From positions 434,001 to 498,000 of the forward strand of contig NZ_LMUS01000006.1 of the NCBI RefSeq assembly GCF_009765835.1: a stretch of DNA of 64,000 nucleotides, given 5' to 3'. This stretch comes from Granulicella sp. L56 (GTDB lineage Bacteria; Acidobacteriota; Terriglobia; Terriglobales; Acidobacteriaceae). Position numbers and translations under genes: made by a program. The notes beneath the pieces are model-generated. The model saw only the letters and a program-made list of their open reading frames with translations. It was not told where the DNA came from and searched no databases. Below are positions 8,750 to 17,722 of the stretch, piece by piece; within the stretch, counting starts at the first letter, position 1; each line of letters opens with the position of its first letter.

Positions 8750-11277
8750 TGTTTTGTGATCTCGATGTAGTCAACAGGTGCGGGTTCGGTGCCGTCAGGA
8801 ACGCCGCGCAACATCAGTGTATCTCCGGGGGTAAGGCTAACATCCGGTATCGTGAAGCGCGTACTCGTGTGGCCGTCGAGCTTCTTATCCACAACAGCCG
8901 GTGGCAGTGTATTGTCCGCGGTCCAATGAGCGAGACTTCTGCCATTCAGCAGAACTTCATACTGCGCAGACCCCGGATGGATATCAAAATACTGGACAGC
9001 AATATCGTAAATACCCGCAGGCTTATCAAGCTTTGCCATAAGCGTGCAGGCAGCGGTGCGATCACATACCATGGCCTTTCCGCCAGAAGCCGTCTCCCAC
9101 GGCGTAACCTCGACCGTCGTGTACCCGTCACTCTGCATTGCTTCAGCTTCAATCCGATTGGGATAATGTCCCACACGCCCCTTCGCATCTGGAATACCCG
9201 ACATATGTAGAAACCACTCGCTCACAGCATCGCGCCAGACAACAGCGTGTCCTGCCTGATACTCAAATAGAGCCAGCGTTCGCCGATAACGATCTTCATC
9301 GATAAGCCCATGCAGCGTCTGCCAGCGTGAAGCATACGTTGCCGCAGTAGCCGCGCCATCGTAGTGCGAGTCATAGACGTGCTGAATCGCGGTCTTTCCG
9401 CTATGCAAAACATGGTCATATGAAACATGGTGCATGAAGAGCAGAAGCTCATCCGGGCACGTAGCCAGCGACTCATAGACCTTCGCAAGCTCCGGCGGAT
9501 ACTGCCCGATATATCCCGTCCCCGTAGCAACCGTGCGGTCCATGCCGATGCCCTTATGATCCGCGCGAATCCACTGCCCCCATCCATTCCGCTCCGCGGA
9601 TTCAATACCCGGCCCATAGTGAACACCGATAATATCCGTCAGCGTGCCGAGTCCAAGCGGGCCAGTGTACTCCTCATAAACATGCCACGAATTTCGTTGA
9701 AGATCATCGATCGTTGAGACCACCTTCGGATTATTTCCAAACGTAAGCCGCGTCCAGCTATCGATGATCTGGTCGGTCGTGAGGTCAGGATTCCACGCAA
9801 GCCTGCCATAGCCATAGAGATTGGCCATGGCCATCGGATGATGCAGCCAGTTATCGTCCAACCCAACATTGACGACAGCGACAAAGCCGCCCAGTGGCTG
9901 ATGAAAGCTCTTCCCCTCGACGATCTCTTTGACCAGAGTGCTTCGATTCTGCGCCCGCATATCCGTATCGAGCGCCATCTTCCACATCGGCACCAGAAAG
10001 ACCATGTGCCGTTGCTGACCGGTATACTCCTGCGTGACCTGTAACTCGATCGCCTGATTCGTATGTTGCAGCGCGGCGAAGAGCGGAGAGACCGGCTCCC
10101 GCACCTGAAAATCAATCGGACCATTTTTAATCTGGATCACGACATTCGGCTCAAACTTTCCATCGAGTGCGCGAAAGTTGTCATAACCCGCGCGTGCCCG
10201 GTCTGCCTTCATGTCATGCCAGTCCAGATGTTGGTTGTAGACAAATCCACGGTAAAGAACGACACCATGATGCGGCCGCAACGCGCGCGCCAGAACATTG
10301 GCAGCCTGTGCAGGATTGCGTCCATAGTGCGAAGGACCAAGCCGTCCCTCAGAGTCTGCCTTCACAACAAATCCACTGAAGTCCGGAATCAGCTTGTAAA
10401 TCTCAACCGTCTTCTGCTGCCACCACGCGATGACCTGTGGATCGAGTGGATCGAACGTCGAAAGATGGCCGACCGTCTCAGGACTGGAAAGATCTACCGA
10501 GAGCGACATGCGAACGCCCCACGGACGCAGCGCGTCGGCGATCCGAGCTAACTCGCGCAGCATCTCCGGCTGCAAGGTACGCAGGTCAGAGTTCACATTG
10601 TTGACGGTACATCCATTCAAGCCAACCGAAGCCAGCAGCCGTCCATACTCCGACACGCGTGTCAGATCTCCCCGCACATGGCCGCCATCGAAGAAGATGC
10701 TTCGCCCCGCATAGCCGCGCTCAATTGAGCCATCGAAATTGTCCCACTGGTTCACCCACCGAATGGGCGCGGACGGGGATTCGGCGTCCGGCACAATCTC
10801 ATGCAGCTCGCCAACCTGCTCCAGCAGATGAAAGACCCCATAGAGCTCACCGACCGGACTGCCGCCAGCCACGATCCACAGATGATACCCATGCTCATCG
10901 AGCTTTGAAATCGCAAAACCTTCCGCGGTAAGCGTTGCAGACTCGCTCCATTGCGGCAGCAGTTGATGCAACTCCCTCGACGTGCCCAGCACAAAAGCAT
11001 CTCCATCGGGCAGAGTCGAACCCACGCGAAGGTCCCCGCCAAGCATGCTGCGCAACCCACTAGCCAGTTCACCGGATGCGCTTCTCCCCACAGAAGACGT
11101 ATCCACCTGCACGATCTGGTGTGGAAGCGACCGGTCACGTCGAAGCACGGAGGCTTCTGTAATGCGGCCATACCGAAGCCAGCCCGCAGCCCCAGTCTCC
11201 GCCTGCGCCAGCCCCGCACTCAAACAGAGGAAAACAACGAGAGTCACACGGCGTCGCAACCGGCATAGCCTTAGCAC
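8746..11277 (-). CDS. aguA: Secreted alpha-glucuronidase (GH67)
   Basis: This enzyme removes (4-O-methyl-)glucuronic acid from the non-reducing end of aldouronic oligosaccharides derived from glucuronoxylan. GH67 catalytic segments are visible: [21 protein letters not shown] with the general acid Glu, and the downstream [17 protein letters not shown] region with the activating acidic residue. I choose the GTG at 11277, which has AGGA 8 nt upstream and gives a textbook signal peptide ([20 protein letters not shown], cleavage after AQA). A TTG at 11322 would add 15 unlikely residues. At 843 residues it is longer than the usual 700 because of a C-terminal extension of about 140 residues resembling a carbohydrate-binding beta-sandwich (after [16 protein letters not shown]). 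The gene is coupled to manD by an ATGA overlap. Confidence 0.93.
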   Translation of the reverse strand: MLRLCRLRRRVTLVVFLCLSAGLAQAETGAAGWLRYGRITEASVLRRDRSLPHQIVQVDTSSVGRSASGELASGLRSMLGGDLRVGSTLPDGDAFVLGTSRELHQLLPQWSESATLTAEGFAISKLDEHGYHLWIVAGGSPVGELYGVFHLLEQVGELHEIVPDAESPSAPIRWVNQWDNFDGSIERGYAGRSIFFDGGHVRGDLTRVSEYGRLLASVGLNGCTVNNVNSDLRTLQPEMLRELARIADALRPWGVRMSLSVDLSSPETVGHLSTFDPLDPQVIAWWQQKTVEIYKLIPDFSGFVVKADSEGRLGPSHYGRNPAQAANVLARALRPHHGVVLYRGFVYNQHLDWHDMKADRARAGYDNFRALDGKFEPNVVIQIKNGPIDFQVREPVSPLFAALQHTNQAIELQVTQEYTGQQRHMVFLVPMWKMALDTDMRAQNRSTLVKEIVEGKSFHQPLGGFVAVVNVGLDDNWLHHPMAMANLYGYGRLAWNPDLTTDQIIDSWTRLTFGNNPKVVSTIDDLQRNSWHVYEEYTGPLGLGTLTDIIGVHYGPGIESAERNGWGQWIRADHKGIGMDRTVATGTGYIGQYPPELAKVYESLATCPDELLLFMHHVSYDHVLHSGKTAIQHVYDSHYDGAATAATYASRWQTLHGLIDEDRYRRTLALFEYQAGHAVVWRDAVSEWFLHMSGIPDAKGRVGHYPNRIEAEAMQSDGYTTVEVTPWETASGGKAMVCDRTAACTLMAKLDKPAGIYDIAVQYFDIHPGSAQYEVLLNGRSLAHWTADNTLPPAVVDKKLDGHTSTRFTIPDVSLTPGDTLMLRGVPDGTEPAPVDYIEITKQ

Positions 11278-11500
11278 AGATGAAATCCTTGAATGAAGCA
11301 GTACATAAAGAAGAGCTCTCAACTACACGACATGCCAATTTATTACGTGACACAAACTTTATCGAGATAAAAATATCGCTGTCAAGCTAGGACACAAATT
11401 CTTCCCGATCCATAGAGAACTAAACATTAGATCAAATCAAAGTCAATTTATTGTTGTCGCAAATAAATTAAAAAACATCCATGGGAAAAGACATAAGACA
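11278..11500 (-). promoter_or_regulatory. Promoter region of the aguA-manD-GH8 run with an AT-rich dyad at 11445-11469
   Basis: This gap between the ROK regulator gene and aguA is conspicuously AT-rich (about 11335-11480) against GC-rich surroundings. It holds an inverted repeat with arms AATTTATT (11445-11452) and AATAAATT (11462-11469) separated by 9 bases containing GTTGTCG. AT-rich arms around a short GC-containing centre are the usual form of ROK-family (NagC/Mlc/XylR) operators, so this is a candidate site for the adjacent regulator. No convincing -35/-10 pair was fixed. The assignment is inference from position and shape. Confidence 0.4.
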
Positions 11501-12736
11501 TCAATGCGTCGAACGGTGATAACCCGAGTGGCGTTGCAGCACGACCGCTGCTCCACCGCGCAGACGAGACAGTTCCCCGTCATTGGTCACCATAAGCCGC
11601 GGCGCCGTGCCTGCGAGCATGGTGCTATCTAATCCGGCCTGCACAATCGGACCAAAGCGAGGCCACGATGTCGTCAGATCGCCGGTGATCAAAATCAGAT
11701 CGGGGGAAAGTCCAGCGGTGATTAAACGAAGTCCGCGGCCAAGATGCTTCGCCTGACGCGAGACCGCTTCAATGGCAGTCGCATCGCCCTCTTCCGCAAG
11801 TTGCAGCAACTCCTGAATCACCAGAGAACGGCTCTTAGGCGAGAGTTCCTTATAGTAGCGAAGCGCCGCCGACGAAGATGCGAATACCTCCCAGCATCCT
11901 CGCTGCCCACAACCGCAGGCAGGCCCCGCCGGATCAATCGGAATGTGTCCAAACTCCCCAGCCAATCCATTGCGGCCCACAACGATCTGCCCATTCGCCA
12001 GGATCGCCGTGCCCAGTCCCTCCGAGACAGTAATCAGCACGGCATTGCGCACCCCATCCATCCTGCCAAACCACAGCTCCGATAGAAGGCAGGCGTTCGC
12101 GGCATTGTCCAACTCCACCTGCAACTTCATCCCTTTTTCGATCGCGCCCTTCACGTCGTAGTCAGACCATTTCAAATTCGGCGCAAGGATCAGCCGCTGC
12201 GTCTCTGGATGAATACGCCCCGGCAGGCTGATGCCGATACCCTCGAACGTCTTGTTCGCATGACGGTCGCGCATCCCCCGCATCGATTCAATGATCTTGC
12301 CCACAGAGCGCTCCGGATCGGAGACCAGAGGCACGACTTCCCGCGCAAGAAAGCGCCCATTCAGATCGACTACCGCAACGATAGCCTGCTGCGGGCGCAG
12401 GTCGGCAACAAGAATGACCAGCTCATCGTTCAACGAAAGCAGCGTCGGTCGCCGCCCCCGCGGACGCCGCACCACGGCGCCTTCCGTGATCCACCGTTCG
12501 CTGAGCAACTGCTCCACAATCGCCGAGACAGTACTCGGCTGCAGACCAGAGAGCCGCGACAGATCGGCGCGAGCAACTGGCTGTCGAGCGCGAATCAGCT
12601 CAAGGACAATGTCGCGATTGATATCGCGCGCACTCTCGCTCGAAGCGAGCTCAACATAGGCCAGATCGACATGTCTTCCACGCACAGCGGCCTTTAGAAC
12701 CTGTGTCGCAGTTTTTTGAACCGTAGATTTAGCCAT
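11501..12736 (-). CDS. ROK-family transcriptional regulator (XylR/NagC-like)
   Basis: This 411-residue protein has an N-terminal winged helix-turn-helix (about residues 38-85: RDIVLELIRARQPVARADLS, then GLQPSTVSAIVEQLLSERW) followed by a ROK sugar-binding domain. The ROK zinc motif is intact (ACGCGQRGCWEVFAS, consensus CxCGxxGCxE), as is the conserved EGLGTAILANGQIVVG nucleotide/sugar loop. Family members repress sugar catabolic genes until an inducer sugar binds. It starts 5 bp after the SDR stop and precedes aguA on the same strand, so it is the obvious candidate regulator of this xylan/glucuronate locus. No Shine-Dalgarno is seen, so translation is probably coupled to the SDR gene. Confidence 0.9.
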   Translation of the reverse strand: MAKSTVQKTATQVLKAAVRGRHVDLAYVELASSESARDINRDIVLELIRARQPVARADLSRLSGLQPSTVSAIVEQLLSERWITEGAVVRRPRGRRPTLLSLNDELVILVADLRPQQAIVAVVDLNGRFLAREVVPLVSDPERSVGKIIESMRGMRDRHANKTFEGIGISLPGRIHPETQRLILAPNLKWSDYDVKGAIEKGMKLQVELDNAANACLLSELWFGRMDGVRNAVLITVSEGLGTAILANGQIVVGRNGLAGEFGHIPIDPAGPACGCGQRGCWEVFASSSAALRYYKELSPKSRSLVIQELLQLAEEGDATAIEAVSRQAKHLGRGLRLITAGLSPDLILITGDLTTSWPRFGPIVQAGLDSTMLAGTAPRLMVTNDGELSRLRGGAAVVLQRHSGYHRSTH

Positions 12737-12741
12737 AGAAT

Positions 12742-13503
12742 CTATTGATTCACTCCACTGGCAAGATAACCACCATCGACTGCAAGAATCTGCCCCGTCG
12801 TATAAACAGCCTCATCCGATGCAAGAAACACTGCGGCTCCCGCAACCTCTTCAACACAGCCAAAGCGCCTCATCGGCGTTCGCAGCAGAAGCTCGTGGCC
12901 ACGCGGTGAATCGAGCAGCGCGCGGTTTAGCTCGGTGGGGAAGATACCTGGTGCAATTGCATTCACACATACGCCCTGCTCGGCCCACTCAATCGCAAGC
13001 GAGCGAGTCAGCGCGCCAACCGCCGCTTTGCTGGCCCCATAAGCAGCTACGTCGCGAAAGGCGACGAACGTCGAGAGCGAAGCAATATTAATAATGCGGC
13101 CATATCCCTGCTCCAGCATCAATGCTCCAAAGATCTGACAGGCCCGCAGCGTACCGTTCAGGTTGACGTTCATGATGCTCTGCCACAACGTCTCGGGGCA
13201 ATCGAGAGTTGGCACCCGTTTAGTGATACCCGCCGAATTCACCAGGATATCGATGCGCCCAAAATGCGACTTCACGGCATCATGCAATTCCTGCAAAGAT
13301 CGACGGTCCGTAACATCGGACAAAACCCGCAACGTCTTGCGTCCCGATGCCTTTAATATCTCCGCCACAGAATCCACCGACTCCGCTGACCGGGAAGATG
13401 CAACCACATCGGCGCCTGCGGAGGCCAAACCCAGGGCAATGGCCTTTCCAATCCCCGAAGTTCCCCCAACAACCACCGCGCATTTTCCTGCGAGATTAAA
13501 CAT
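12742..13503 (-). CDS. SDR oxidoreductase, candidate D-fructuronate (mannonate) reductase
   Basis: This is a classical short-chain dehydrogenase of 253 residues: the cofactor loop VVGGTSGIGKAIALG, the segment ILVNSAG, the catalytic Ser (SLSTF) and YGASK Tyr-Lys pair, and a C-terminal VDGGY. Sequence style is that of gluconate 5-dehydrogenase/2-deoxy-gluconate 3-dehydrogenase-like SDRs. It heads the operon with the ROK regulator and sits near aguA and manD, while no UxuB of the long-chain polyol dehydrogenase type is seen. A role as D-fructuronate reductase (giving D-mannonate for ManD) is therefore attractive; in Bacillus an SDR fills this step. That is inference from context only. AAGGAG lies 12 nt before the ATG. 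Confidence 0.85.
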   Translation of the reverse strand: MFNLAGKCAVVVGGTSGIGKAIALGLASAGADVVASSRSAESVDSVAEILKASGRKTLRVLSDVTDRRSLQELHDAVKSHFGRIDILVNSAGITKRVPTLDCPETLWQSIMNVNLNGTLRACQIFGALMLEQGYGRIINIASLSTFVAFRDVAAYGASKAAVGALTRSLAIEWAEQGVCVNAIAPGIFPTELNRALLDSPRGHELLLRTPMRRFGCVEEVAGAAVFLASDEAVYTTGQILAVDGGYLASGVNQ

Positions 13504-13689
13504 TGTCCAGCACTTCTCCTTGGAACATCAGCCAAGCAATCAGAATAAATTCTTGTGTTTATAAAATATCAGTAAAGCGGTATTGCATTTGAAACTCTCA
13601 CACACACAGACATATTCATAAAGCACTTATTTTCAGAAGAATATAGCAACTTTGCGACAGAAGAAACATCATCCCTGACATCAATCCAA

Positions 13690-13721
13690 AATTAATTCAC
13701 CCCCGAATAGGTGAATTAATT
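13690..13721. promoter_or_regulatory. Perfect 12-bp inverted repeat between the SDR and collagen-like genes
   Basis: The arms AATTAATTCACC (13690-13701) and GGTGAATTAATT (13710-13721) are exact reverse complements around an 8-nt spacer. The repeat lies in the AT-rich 295-bp gap 13504-13798, about 190 bp upstream of the SDR start and 80-110 bp after the collagen-like gene. On the minus strand the second arm runs into a short T run (TTTT), so it could be the terminator of the collagen-like gene; alternatively it is an operator. A smaller dyad (TTCAAA...TTTGAA, 13747-13763) lies beside it. Nothing else was recognised in this gap. Confidence 0.5.
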
Positions 13722-13798
13722 CAAGTACGAAAATAATGAACAATAGTTCAAATTTATTTTGAAGGATGAATCCACTACACGGAAAGCCGATCACACCA

Positions 13799-15628
13799 TC
13801 AGTTACAGGCTAATGCCATCCACACAGCCCCTGCCGTTCCATTCGCACCGCTTACTTCAAAGTCCACAAAGTCTCCCGCCGCCACCGCCACGCTCCCTGT
13901 CACGGAACAAGAGCCACCCGAAACCGCCTTGCAACTCAACGAGGTGTCCGCCATGTTCCCCGGAGTTCCCTGCCGAACCATCACAGTGATTGCGTTCAAC
14001 TGCTGCGAATAAACGCTCAGCGTGGTCGCCGTACATCCCGCCGGAACCCACGTCAGCGTCGAAGCATCTTCACTCCCACCCGCATTCGTGTTGCTCACCG
14101 AATAGTAGATATTGTTGAACGAGACCGAGTGATACATCGAACCCGACAACGCCCCGGAGGCGCCACCCGTTCCTCCGCCCGTCCCATTCGCTCCAGCCGC
14201 GCCCTGTGGAATGGTAAAGTTCAACACTGCCGCCGCTGCTGTCCCACTATTCGACACAGTCGCCATCGAGCCTGCCGCGCCGGTCGTCACCGTCCCCACA
14301 CTCACCGTCGCAGCGGCACCCGCCGGCCCACTCGGCCCTGCATCTCCCTTCTGCGCCAGCACCGCCCACACCGCAGGATACTGATCCGGCTCCATCCCGG
14401 CGTTGCTCGCCTGCGCCAGATACGTGCTCCCTCCAAAAAATGCCGCATCATTGGCCTGATAGCTCACACCCAAACCCCAAGCCCCGCGATATTTCATCCC
14501 AACCGTTCCGGCAGCGCCCGCAGCACCCGGCAGCCCCTGCGGCCCGGCAGCACCTTGCGGTCCAGTGGCTCCGGTGGCTCCGTCAGGCCCCTGCGCACCT
14601 GCCGCACCCTGCGCCGCCAGCACACTCCAGTAAGCCGGATTCGTCCCCGGAGTATTTCCATGATTGGCCGCGGCTGCCGATATATAACTCGACCCCTGAT
14701 AGCTCACAGCATCATTCACCGCGTAGTTCACACTCGACGAATAGCTCTCGCGAAACAACATTCCTGCCGGTCCTGCTGGCCCAGTCGATCCGGTCGTACC
14801 AGCAGGTCCAGTGGCTCCTGCTGATCCTGTGGCGCCCACGGAACCCGCAGCACCCGTAGGTCCGGCAATACCTTGCAGCCCCTGAAGCCCTTGCGGCCCA
14901 ACTGGCCCTGCAGTTCCCGTCGAACCAACTGGCCCCGTCGCGCCCGTATCTCCCTTAACTCCAGTAGGCCCGCCCACTCCTTGCAAGCCAGTAGCGCCCG
15001 CAGCCCCGGTCGGTCCAGCAGGCCCTGTCAGCCCAATAGGCCCGACTGGCCCCACAGCTCCGGCGGGTCCAGCCGTAGCCAAAGTCACATCCAACACCGC
15101 CGCATGGCCAGTCAGATCATTTTCCTTGCTATCGAACTGCACTCCCGCAGCATCCGCCGTCAATGCCAGGCCATTGTTTGTCGCCGGGGCGGTAATCCAT
15201 CCCTGCACCAGAGACGTCACGTCCACAGTGACATAAACACCCGCCGCATCCACCGGAACGACCTGCGCTGCGCTCCCCAGCGAAGGCACGGTCGCATACG
15301 TCACGCTGTACTCGCCCCACGCTCCGTTCACCAAACGCACGCTCACCTGCCCCGCCGCGTCCACTCGATTGCAATACAGGCGAAGTACCGCTCGCGACAC
15401 CTGCCCGGCCGTCGTACCCGCAGGAAGCATACCCAGGTCAAACTGCAACAGGGAGGTATACCCGGCGCCCACATTCAAATTTGAGATTGCCCCGCTATTG
15501 ACTCCGGGCAGTGCGCTGTTCACATGCGCATCTGCCACCAAGGTCGCCTCTACCGCCCACGCTGGTCCCGCAGCGAAGAGCCAAACTGCCAACCCCACCC
15601 ATAAGAAAACTGTCCTTACTAAACCCAT
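13799..15628 (-). CDS. Secreted collagen-like protein with DNRLRE and chitin-binding-like modules
   Basis: I choose the ATG at 15628, which has GAGGG 5 nt upstream and begins a clear signal peptide ([20 protein letters not shown], cleavage after AWA); an upstream in-frame ATG would put 50 odd residues before it. After it come a DNRLRE-type beta-sandwich (to about residue 190) and then long Gly-X-Y triplet tracts ([16 protein letters not shown] type). These are interrupted by two 45-residue modules of one pattern ([18 protein letters not shown]... and [18 protein letters not shown]..., each ending in W-x-VLA) that resemble CBM5/12 carbohydrate-binding modules. A cysteine-containing C-terminal domain of about 110 residues may drive trimerisation. 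The protein is probably a surface filament or adhesin; its ligand is unknown. Confidence 0.85.
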   Translation of the reverse strand: MGLVRTVFLWVGLAVWLFAAGPAWAVEATLVADAHVNSALPGVNSGAISNLNVGAGYTSLLQFDLGMLPAGTTAGQVSRAVLRLYCNRVDAAGQVSVRLVNGAWGEYSVTYATVPSLGSAAQVVPVDAAGVYVTVDVTSLVQGWITAPATNNGLALTADAAGVQFDSKENDLTGHAAVLDVTLATAGPAGAVGPVGPIGLTGPAGPTGAAGATGLQGVGGPTGVKGDTGATGPVGSTGTAGPVGPQGLQGLQGIAGPTGAAGSVGATGSAGATGPAGTTGSTGPAGPAGMLFRESYSSSVNYAVNDAVSYQGSSYISAAAANHGNTPGTNPAYWSVLAAQGAAGAQGPDGATGATGPQGAAGPQGLPGAAGAAGTVGMKYRGAWGLGVSYQANDAAFFGGSTYLAQASNAGMEPDQYPAVWAVLAQKGDAGPSGPAGAAATVSVGTVTTGAAGSMATVSNSGTAAAAVLNFTIPQGAAGANGTGGGTGGASGALSGSMYHSVSFNNIYYSVSNTNAGGSEDASTLTWVPAGCTATTLSVYSQQLNAITVMVRQGTPGNMADTSLSCKAVSGGSCSVTGSVAVAAGDFVDFEVSGANGTAGAVWMALACN

Positions 15629-15647
15629 CAAAACCCTCAGCAGGAAA

Positions 15648-15676
15648 CGGCCCTTCGCCGTGCAAACAAAGGGCCG
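15648..15676 (-). promoter_or_regulatory. Hairpin in the leader of the collagen-like gene
   Basis: The arms CGGCCCTT (15648-15655) and AAGGGCCG (15669-15676) form an 8-bp stem with a 13-nt loop, about 20 bases upstream of the GTG-free start region of the collagen-like gene, whose ATG is at 15628 and Shine-Dalgarno near 15635. A stem this close to the ribosome-binding site could affect translation initiation or be a leftover processing signal. The rest of the divergent gap 15629-15922 should carry the promoters of this gene and of pgm; I could not fix them, and no known riboswitch was recognised. Confidence 0.35.
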
Positions 15677-15922
15677 GCCTGCCAACTTACAACGTTCGGG
15701 GCTCAGCGATGCACGTTGCGCCGGGCATGGACTGCCCATGCAATAGTTGTATTTATTTTTGCAACCAGGGAGCATCACCGTTTTAGGTCAACCCCAGCCG
15801 AAACACAAGCATCCTCGTATACCACTTCCGTGTCATTGTCCCTCGGCGCGCAATTTCCCTCCTTATCCCGCATCTCATATAGTGCAATTGTCGGCACCAT
15901 TTTCCGCGAGGACACCAAAAGC

Positions 15923-17569
15923 ATGAACACAGCCCCAGCCAATCAGCCCGGTCAGCTCCCCCTCCCTGCAACGCTGGTCAATATTCCCCACCTCATCACC
16001 GCCTATTACTCCCTCCATCCCGACCCCGCCGTTTCGACGCAGCGTGTGGCTTTTGGAACATCGGGGCATCGCGGCAGCTCCTTCAGTGCCTCCTTCAACG
16101 ACGATCACATCGCCGCCATCACCCAGGCTATCGTCGAGTACCGCGCCTCCCAGCACACCCTCGGCCCGCTCTTCCTCGCCAAAGACACCCACGCTCTCTC
16201 CGAGCCTGCCTTCGCCACCGCGCTCGAAGTCCTCGCCGCCAACGGCATCGAGGTCATGATCGACGAGCACCTCGACTACACGCCCACCCCCGTCCTCTCG
16301 CACGCCATCCTCACTTATAACCAGAACCCCAAGCTCCACCGCGCCGACGGCATCGTCATCACTCCCTCGCACAATCCTCCCGAGGATGGTGGCTTCAAGT
16401 ACAACCCACCCTCCGGCGGTCCCGCCGACACCACTGCCACCAAGTGGATCGAGAACCGCGCCAATGAACTCATCGCCAACGGCCTCAAAGGCGTAAAGCG
16501 CATCTCCTACTTCCGCGCTTTATCCGCAGACAAGACCTACCGCCACGACTACATCACCGCCTACGTCAACGACCTCGGCAGCGTCATCGACTTCGAAGTC
16601 CTCCGCGGCACCACCCTCAAGCTCGCCGTCGACCCGCTCGGTGGAGCCGGAGTCCACTACTGGCCGCGCATCGCCGAGCAGTACAAGCTCCCCCTCGAAA
16701 TCCTCAATCCCAACGTCGATCCCACCTTCCGCTTCATGACCTGCGATTGGGACGGCCGTATCCGCATGGACTGCTCCAGCCCCTTCGCCATGGCCAGCAT
16801 GATCGCCAACAGATCGAAGTACGACGTAGCCTTCGCCGCCGACACCGACCACGACCGCCACGGCATCGTCACCCGCACTACTGGCCTGCTCAATCCCAAC
16901 CACTACCTCGCCGTCTCGATCCAGTACCTCTTCACCCACCGGCCCGATTGGTCGGAGAAAGTCGGCATCGGCAAAACCCTGGTCTCGTCCAGCATCATCG
17001 ACCGCGTAGCCAAGGGCCTCAACCGCCCCATGCTCGAAGTCCCCGTAGGCTTCAAGTGGTTCGTAGACGGCCTCATCGACGGGTCGCTCGGCTTTGTAGG
17101 AGAAGAGTCCGCCGGAGCCACTTTCCTCCGTCGCAACGCCAAAGTCTGGACCACCGACAAAGACGGCCTCATTCCCGGCCTGCTTAGTGCAGAGATGACC
17201 GCCGTCACCGGCAAAGATCCCGGCGAACTCTATCGCGAACTCACGCAGAAATACGGCGACCCCATCTACCAGCGCATCGACGCCGCCGCAACCAAAGAGC
17301 AGAAGGCCAAGCTAGGAAAACTCTCCCCCTCGCAGGTCACTGCCAAAGAGCTAGCCGGAGAGCCCATCACCGCCATCCTCACCGAAGCTCCCGGCAACCA
17401 CGCACCCATTGGTGGCCTCAAGGTCACAACCGAGAACGGCTGGTTCGCCGCCCGCCCCTCCGGCACCGAAGACGTCTACAAGATCTACGCCGAATCCTTC
17501 AAAGGCGAAGCCCACCTAAAACAAATCCAAACCGAAGCCCAACACCTCGTCAACACAGCCATCGCCTGA
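15923..17569 (+). CDS. pgm: Phosphoglucomutase, alpha-D-glucose-phosphate specific
   Basis: The enzyme interconverts glucose 1-phosphate and glucose 6-phosphate, linking glycogen and nucleotide sugars to glycolysis. All alpha-D-phosphohexomutase motifs are present: the phosphoserine loop ITPSHNPPEDGGFKYNPPSG, the Mg-binding loop DTDHDRHG, the sugar-specificity loop GEESAG and the phosphate-binding RPSGTEDVYKIYAES. The ATG at 15923 (MNTAPANQPGQLPLP) gives 548 residues, the normal size for Pgm of the E. coli type, with GAGGA about 10 nt upstream; a longer frame upstream lacks support. It is divergent from the collagen-like gene and stands alone in its transcription unit. Confidence 0.95.
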   Translation: MNTAPANQPGQLPLPATLVNIPHLITAYYSLHPDPAVSTQRVAFGTSGHRGSSFSASFNDDHIAAITQAIVEYRASQHTLGPLFLAKDTHALSEPAFATALEVLAANGIEVMIDEHLDYTPTPVLSHAILTYNQNPKLHRADGIVITPSHNPPEDGGFKYNPPSGGPADTTATKWIENRANELIANGLKGVKRISYFRALSADKTYRHDYITAYVNDLGSVIDFEVLRGTTLKLAVDPLGGAGVHYWPRIAEQYKLPLEILNPNVDPTFRFMTCDWDGRIRMDCSSPFAMASMIANRSKYDVAFAADTDHDRHGIVTRTTGLLNPNHYLAVSIQYLFTHRPDWSEKVGIGKTLVSSSIIDRVAKGLNRPMLEVPVGFKWFVDGLIDGSLGFVGEESAGATFLRRNAKVWTTDKDGLIPGLLSAEMTAVTGKDPGELYRELTQKYGDPIYQRIDAAATKEQKAKLGKLSPSQVTAKELAGEPITAILTEAPGNHAPIGGLKVTTENGWFAARPSGTEDVYKIYAESFKGEAHLKQIQTEAQHLVNTAIA

Positions 17570-17654
17570 ACGAATCTATATATAGAAACTTTCGACAAAG
17601 TCGCGTCATCTCGGTTTGATTACAGATCGATTTGGCTACCTCGCAGTTTTGCTT

Positions 17655-17716
17655 AAGGGCACGGCTTCAGCCGTGCCATAACTGCGGGATATAAATCGGG
17701 GCTTTAGCCCCTGAGG
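17655..17716 (+). repeat. Double palindromic repeat (REP-like, GGGGCTTTAGCCCC family)
   Basis: Two hairpins lie in tandem: GGCACGGC/GCCGTGCC with loop TTCA (17658-17677) and GGGGCT/AGCCCC with loop TT (17698-17711). The second palindrome is shared with the repeat pair at 55599-56712, so it belongs to a dispersed family. The Shine-Dalgarno GAGG of the next gene (17713-17716) abuts the second stem, so in the mRNA the hairpin sits against the ribosome-binding site. The remaining part of the gap 17570-17657 shows nothing recognisable. Confidence 0.75.
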
Positions 17717-17722
17717 TACGTT

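Noticed and set aside
14150..15100. Repetitive DNA in the collagen-like gene, considered as a CRISPR array
   Set aside because: The repetition follows 9-bp Gly-X-Y codon periods with no constant repeat and unique spacers, and it is in frame in one protein.
15629..15900. Possible cyclic-di-GMP riboswitch in the leader of the collagen-like gene
   Set aside because: A stem exists at 15648-15676, but the conserved core bases and tetraloop of the GEMM class were not found.
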